Origin: an uncultured Geobacteraceae bacterium
GTDB lineage: Bacteria > Desulfobacterota > Desulfuromonadia > Geobacterales > Pseudopelobacteraceae
Assembly: GCA_903879825.1 (NCBI GenBank)
Contig: CAIRND010000619.1
Coordinates: forward strand, 1 to 40,504
Reading direction: 5' to 3'
Length of the DNA stretch: 40,504 nt
Shown: positions 37,458 through 40,504 of the stretch, one piece after another
How the letters are laid out: every line of letters starts with the position of its first letter
Position numbering within the stretch: the first letter of the stretch is position 1
Position numbers and translations under genes: made by a program
The notes under the pieces: generated by a model
Database searches by the model: none
The model's input: the letters and a program-made list of their open reading frames with translations, nothing else
What the model was told of the DNA's origin: nothing

Positions 37458-39446
37458 TTACATGCTCCGCGTATACTCTGATTCCAACTGTTCAAGAAGT
37501 ACAACAATCTCCTCAGAATAGCCTTCCATCTCGATATACAGCGTATGTACCAGTTCTATCTTTCCACTTTTACACGCTTCCTGAGCCTTCATTGCTAATG
37601 AATGTACTTTTTCGTGTGGTGGCACTATGGCGTTAAAGCTCGGCAACGAACGCAAAGCCTGCCCTGCGGGAGAATCATACCATTTGCCAAAACGGCAGGT
37701 ATGATGATCAGGAAGTTTCATAGCATGAAGATCTTTTTGCCCGCCATGAATACACGTTGCAATCTTCTGTACAAAAAGCCGGTGATCCGATTTAGCGAGC
37801 TCTATCATGGTAAGCGCTTCCATCGGTACGGTCACTTTTGCGACTGCCTCACGGATACCTTCGTCTGCCTTCCCCAATCTGAAAACAGAGCTGGTAAGTT
37901 CAACGGCAAGGGCGGAAATGCCTTCCGATGCTTCACGGCCCCTATCAACATTTTTGGATATTTCAAGAGAGTTTGCTGATTGTTCTTCCGTTGCGATTGC
38001 AATTTCTACGATACTTTTGCTTACCTGATTATTGATGTTCGATATTTCGTTGAGACTGTTGGTTGATGCCTGAATAAGACCATACACATCTTCAATCTGT
38101 TTTTTTACTTCCTGCGCCGTTACTGATGTTTCGTTTGTTTCTTTCTGAACGGACTTAATCATTGAAGCAATTTCTTTTGTTGCCCGTGTTGTGCGCTCAG
38201 CCAAATTCCTGACCTCATCAGCGACAACGGCAAAGCCACGTCCCTGTTCACCTGCCCTGGCGGCCTCTATAGCAGCATTTAAAGCAAGCAGATTAGTCTG
38301 GTCGGCAATCTCAGCGATTGTGTCGGATATCGCACCAATTGACTCGGTCGTAGTATTGAGAATCAACAATTTGCTCTGTAACCCTTCCATCACATCTTTG
38401 GCCGCAACCATAGCTTCAATACTGCGGTTACTCTTTTCTGAACCACTCATTGCTTCTCGGGATGCTTGTTCTGACAGCTCCGCGGCGTGAGAAGCGGTTC
38501 GTGCCAGTGCACCGATTGTCTCACTCATATGTGCAACGGCAGAGGCATTTTCACAGGTTGCACCCGAAAGAGTTGTCGAGCTGTCGAGGATATGCGAGGC
38601 GTTTTTCTTAACTTCAAATGCCGAGCAAATAACCACTGATATTGAACGAATGATATCGTTGAGAATGTCTGACAATGATCCTTTCATCGAATTCAACTGG
38701 TTGCAAATGTCACTAATTTCATCTTTACCCGGAATGATACATTCAACGGTCATATCACCTGCGGCTACTATTTTTACCTGTTCCTGTATCAAAATGACTC
38801 TGTTGACTATTCCCTTTTTAATAAACCAACTGAGCACCAAAATTATAACGAACATTACCCCCGCAATAGTGAGGTGTTTGAGTGCACTTGATAAAAATAT
38901 CCGATTCACATCGTCTATATATATCCCACTTCCAACAATCCACCCCCAAGGTTCAAAGCCTTTTACAAACGACACTTTCTTAACTGGTTCCGTCGCACCT
39001 GGCTTTGGCCACATATAGTACACAAAACCGGATCCAGTCTTTTTTACCGTTTCAGCAAATTCTACAAAAAGTTTTTTCCCGTTTGGGTCTTTGGAGTCAG
39101 AAAGATCCTTACCGTTTAATTCCGGCTTGATTGGATGCATGACCATTGTGGGATGCATGTCATTGATCCAGAAGTATTCTTTGCCTTCATATCGCATTGA
39201 TCCGACTGTAGACATTGCAAGCGACTTTGCTTCCTGCTCGGTCATTTTGCCGTCTTTTGCGAGTTTATAGCAGCTTTCAATTACAGAATGGGCCGACTCA
39301 ACAAGATGCCTTGTTTTAAGCTCCTTTTCTGCCAACAGGTCATACTTGCTCGAAAAAAGTGAATAACATGAGATTCCAACCATACCGAGAAGAGAAATAA
39401 TGGTTATAAGCAACAGCTTCTTACTGAAATTCAGGTTTTGCAGCAT
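37458..39446 (-). CDS. Methyl-accepting chemotaxis protein with single-Cache sensor and C-terminal CZB (chemoreceptor zinc-binding) domain
   Basis: Cache ([36 protein letters not shown]...[13 protein letters not shown]), signalling tip, C-terminal [16 protein letters not shown]...[10 protein letters not shown]. Confidence 0.94.
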   Translation of the reverse strand: MLQNLNFSKKLLLITIISLLGMVGISCYSLFSSKYDLLAEKELKTRHLVESAHSVIESCYKLAKDGKMTEQEAKSLAMSTVGSMRYEGKEYFWINDMHPTMVMHPIKPELNGKDLSDSKDPNGKKLFVEFAETVKKTGSGFVYYMWPKPGATEPVKKVSFVKGFEPWGWIVGSGIYIDDVNRIFLSSALKHLTIAGVMFVIILVLSWFIKKGIVNRVILIQEQVKIVAAGDMTVECIIPGKDEISDICNQLNSMKGSLSDILNDIIRSISVVICSAFEVKKNASHILDSSTTLSGATCENASAVAHMSETIGALARTASHAAELSEQASREAMSGSEKSNRSIEAMVAAKDVMEGLQSKLLILNTTTESIGAISDTIAEIADQTNLLALNAAIEAARAGEQGRGFAVVADEVRNLAERTTRATKEIASMIKSVQKETNETSVTAQEVKKQIEDVYGLIQASTNSLNEISNINNQVSKSIVEIAIATEEQSANSLEISKNVDRGREASEGISALAVELTSSVFRLGKADEGIREAVAKVTVPMEALTMIELAKSDHRLFVQKIATCIHGGQKDLHAMKLPDHHTCRFGKWYDSPAGQALRSLPSFNAIVPPHEKVHSLAMKAQEACKSGKIELVHTLYIEMEGYSEEIVVLLEQLESEYTRSM

Positions 39447-39481
39447 TCATTACTCCCTACGTCCATAAAGCTTATTTCAAT

Positions 39482-39706
39482 TTATTTTCCAAACAACACG
39501 CGAGTTATTACAGACGGATTGATAGCTCCTTTTCTACGTCCAAACATACATGCATTGCAACAATAGTGTAGGGCGTCCTGTAGTATGCCCCTTGAAATTT
39601 TGACCGAATACCCCTGGCTATCTGTTTTGATGGAATATACATTATAAATGTCTGCATTCAATATTTCTTTCCCGCAATGATCACAAAAAACCTGTTCCAA
39701 GAGCAC
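39482..39706 (-). CDS. Small zinc-ribbon-like protein (74 aa)
   Basis: FCDHCGKEI ... YCCNACMFGRR Cys pairs; located between the CZB MCP and cheW. Confidence 0.65.
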   Translation of the reverse strand: MLLEQVFCDHCGKEILNADIYNVYSIKTDSQGYSVKISRGILQDALHYCCNACMFGRRKGAINPSVITRVLFGK

Positions 39707-39763
39707 CTCGATTTGATTTGGAATAGCATAAGTATGGCATACCGAATAAAGGGTTAAATGAAA

Positions 39764-40261
39764 TCAAATTTCACCAAAACTTTCCCGCTCGTCATCAGAG
39801 AACATAAGATCGATATCCATAATTATCAGTAATCTTTCGGCGTGATTAAAGACACCAGTGATGAATTCCTGACCAATGCCACCCGACAGTACCATCGCTG
39901 GCGGTGGCTGGATTTCACTGCTTTGGATGCGAATAACTTCTGAAACAGAATCCACGATAAACCCGGTCAGGCTACCGCAGACATCCATGATAATAATCCG
40001 GGTTTGGTTACTGTTTTCGCTTTCCATCAAATTAAAACGCCTGCGCATGGATATAATCGGGATTACCTTGCCACGAAGATTGATGATGCCCTCGACGTGC
40101 TGCGGAACATTGGGCATTTTGGTGATGGTTGGCATGCGGATGATCTCTCGTACCTTGAGAACTTCAACACCATATTCTTCATCTGCCAGCATAAAACTTA
40201 CCAACTGCACCAGTTCATCGTTCTTTGAGTCATTTATTTTTACAAGTGCATGTGTGGACAT
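39764..40261 (-). CDS. cheW: CheW-like chemotaxis coupling protein
   Basis: LVSFMLADEEYGVEVLKVREIIRMPTITKMPNVPQHVEGIINLRGKVIPIISMRRRF; ATG at 40261 preceded by AAAGGAG. Confidence 0.95.
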   Translation of the reverse strand: MSTHALVKINDSKNDELVQLVSFMLADEEYGVEVLKVREIIRMPTITKMPNVPQHVEGIINLRGKVIPIISMRRRFNLMESENSNQTRIIIMDVCGSLTGFIVDSVSEVIRIQSSEIQPPPAMVLSGGIGQEFITGVFNHAERLLIIMDIDLMFSDDERESFGEI

Positions 40262-40385
40262 TTTGGGCTCCTTTTTCGGGCTATGTATCAAATCACCATA
40301 AATACGTGAATTGAAATAATCGCTTATTGTAAATAAAAGTCAGGCAATTGGTTTGCTGCGCTCTATCCTGTAACAACTATTTCCC

Positions 40386-40504
40386 TTACTTGATACCATT
40401 CTTGGTTAAGTGAGGGCCATAGCGTTTATCAACTCCTTTAATATGGTTTATGAGCCAATCCTGCAAAAAGTTAATTACGTCCTGGGTAATAAGCGGTTCG
40501 CCAG
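40386..40504 (-). CDS. Bacteriohemerythrin, C-terminal part (gene runs off the window edge)
   Basis: GEPLITQDVINFLQDWLINHIKGVDKRYGPHLTKNGIK*, typical hemerythrin-like end (FLxDWLxxHIxxxDxxYGPxL). Confidence 0.85.
   Translation of the reverse strand, partial: GEPLITQDVINFLQDWLINHIKGVDKRYGPHLTKNGIK

Noticed and set aside
1-40504. CRISPR arrays, tRNA/rRNA genes, transposases or phage genes
   Set aside because: None recognised; repeats seen here are paralogous signalling modules, not spaced direct repeats.

Overview
The window is a dense, almost entirely minus-strand signal-transduction island. By protein style it looks Geobacter/Desulfuromonadales-like, but that is inference. It encodes about five large hybrid or multi-PAS histidine kinases, a separate Cys-rich PAS kinase, a REC-LuxR regulator, stand-alone receivers, three methyl-accepting chemotaxis proteins (one with Cache + CZB), and two CheW proteins. 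It also holds a TonB receptor / ABC_sub_bind periplasmic protein / hybrid kinase / hybrid kinase operon, a PilZ / V4R / PAS-GGDEF cluster, and at the right edge the C-terminus of a bacteriohemerythrin that is missing from the ORF track. A lone ArsR-type regulator is the only convincing plus-strand gene of normal size. No CheA/CheB/CheR, CRISPR, tRNA, rRNA or transposase was recognised. The main unexpected observations are: (i) a V4R protein whose C-x22-E-x2-C-x7-C spacing matches the zinc site I recall from aromatic-sensing DmpR/PoxR, placed between a PilZ protein and a diguanylate cyclase; (ii) a TonB receptor and periplasmic binding protein coupled to two hybrid kinases with no transporter genes; (iii) a repeated promoter module, TTCTAAGNGTTTACCCTAAT + TNGACA-N17-(-10), upstream of three receiver loci; (iv) decaying duplicates, namely a receiver pseudogene at 25.1-25.5 kb, a duplicated kinase-kinase gene junction at 22.0-22.7 kb, and a receiver whose CxxC tail has two in-frame stops; and (v) a stand-alone receiver lacking the phospho-acceptor Asp. 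All family calls come from reading motifs by eye; no database search was run.
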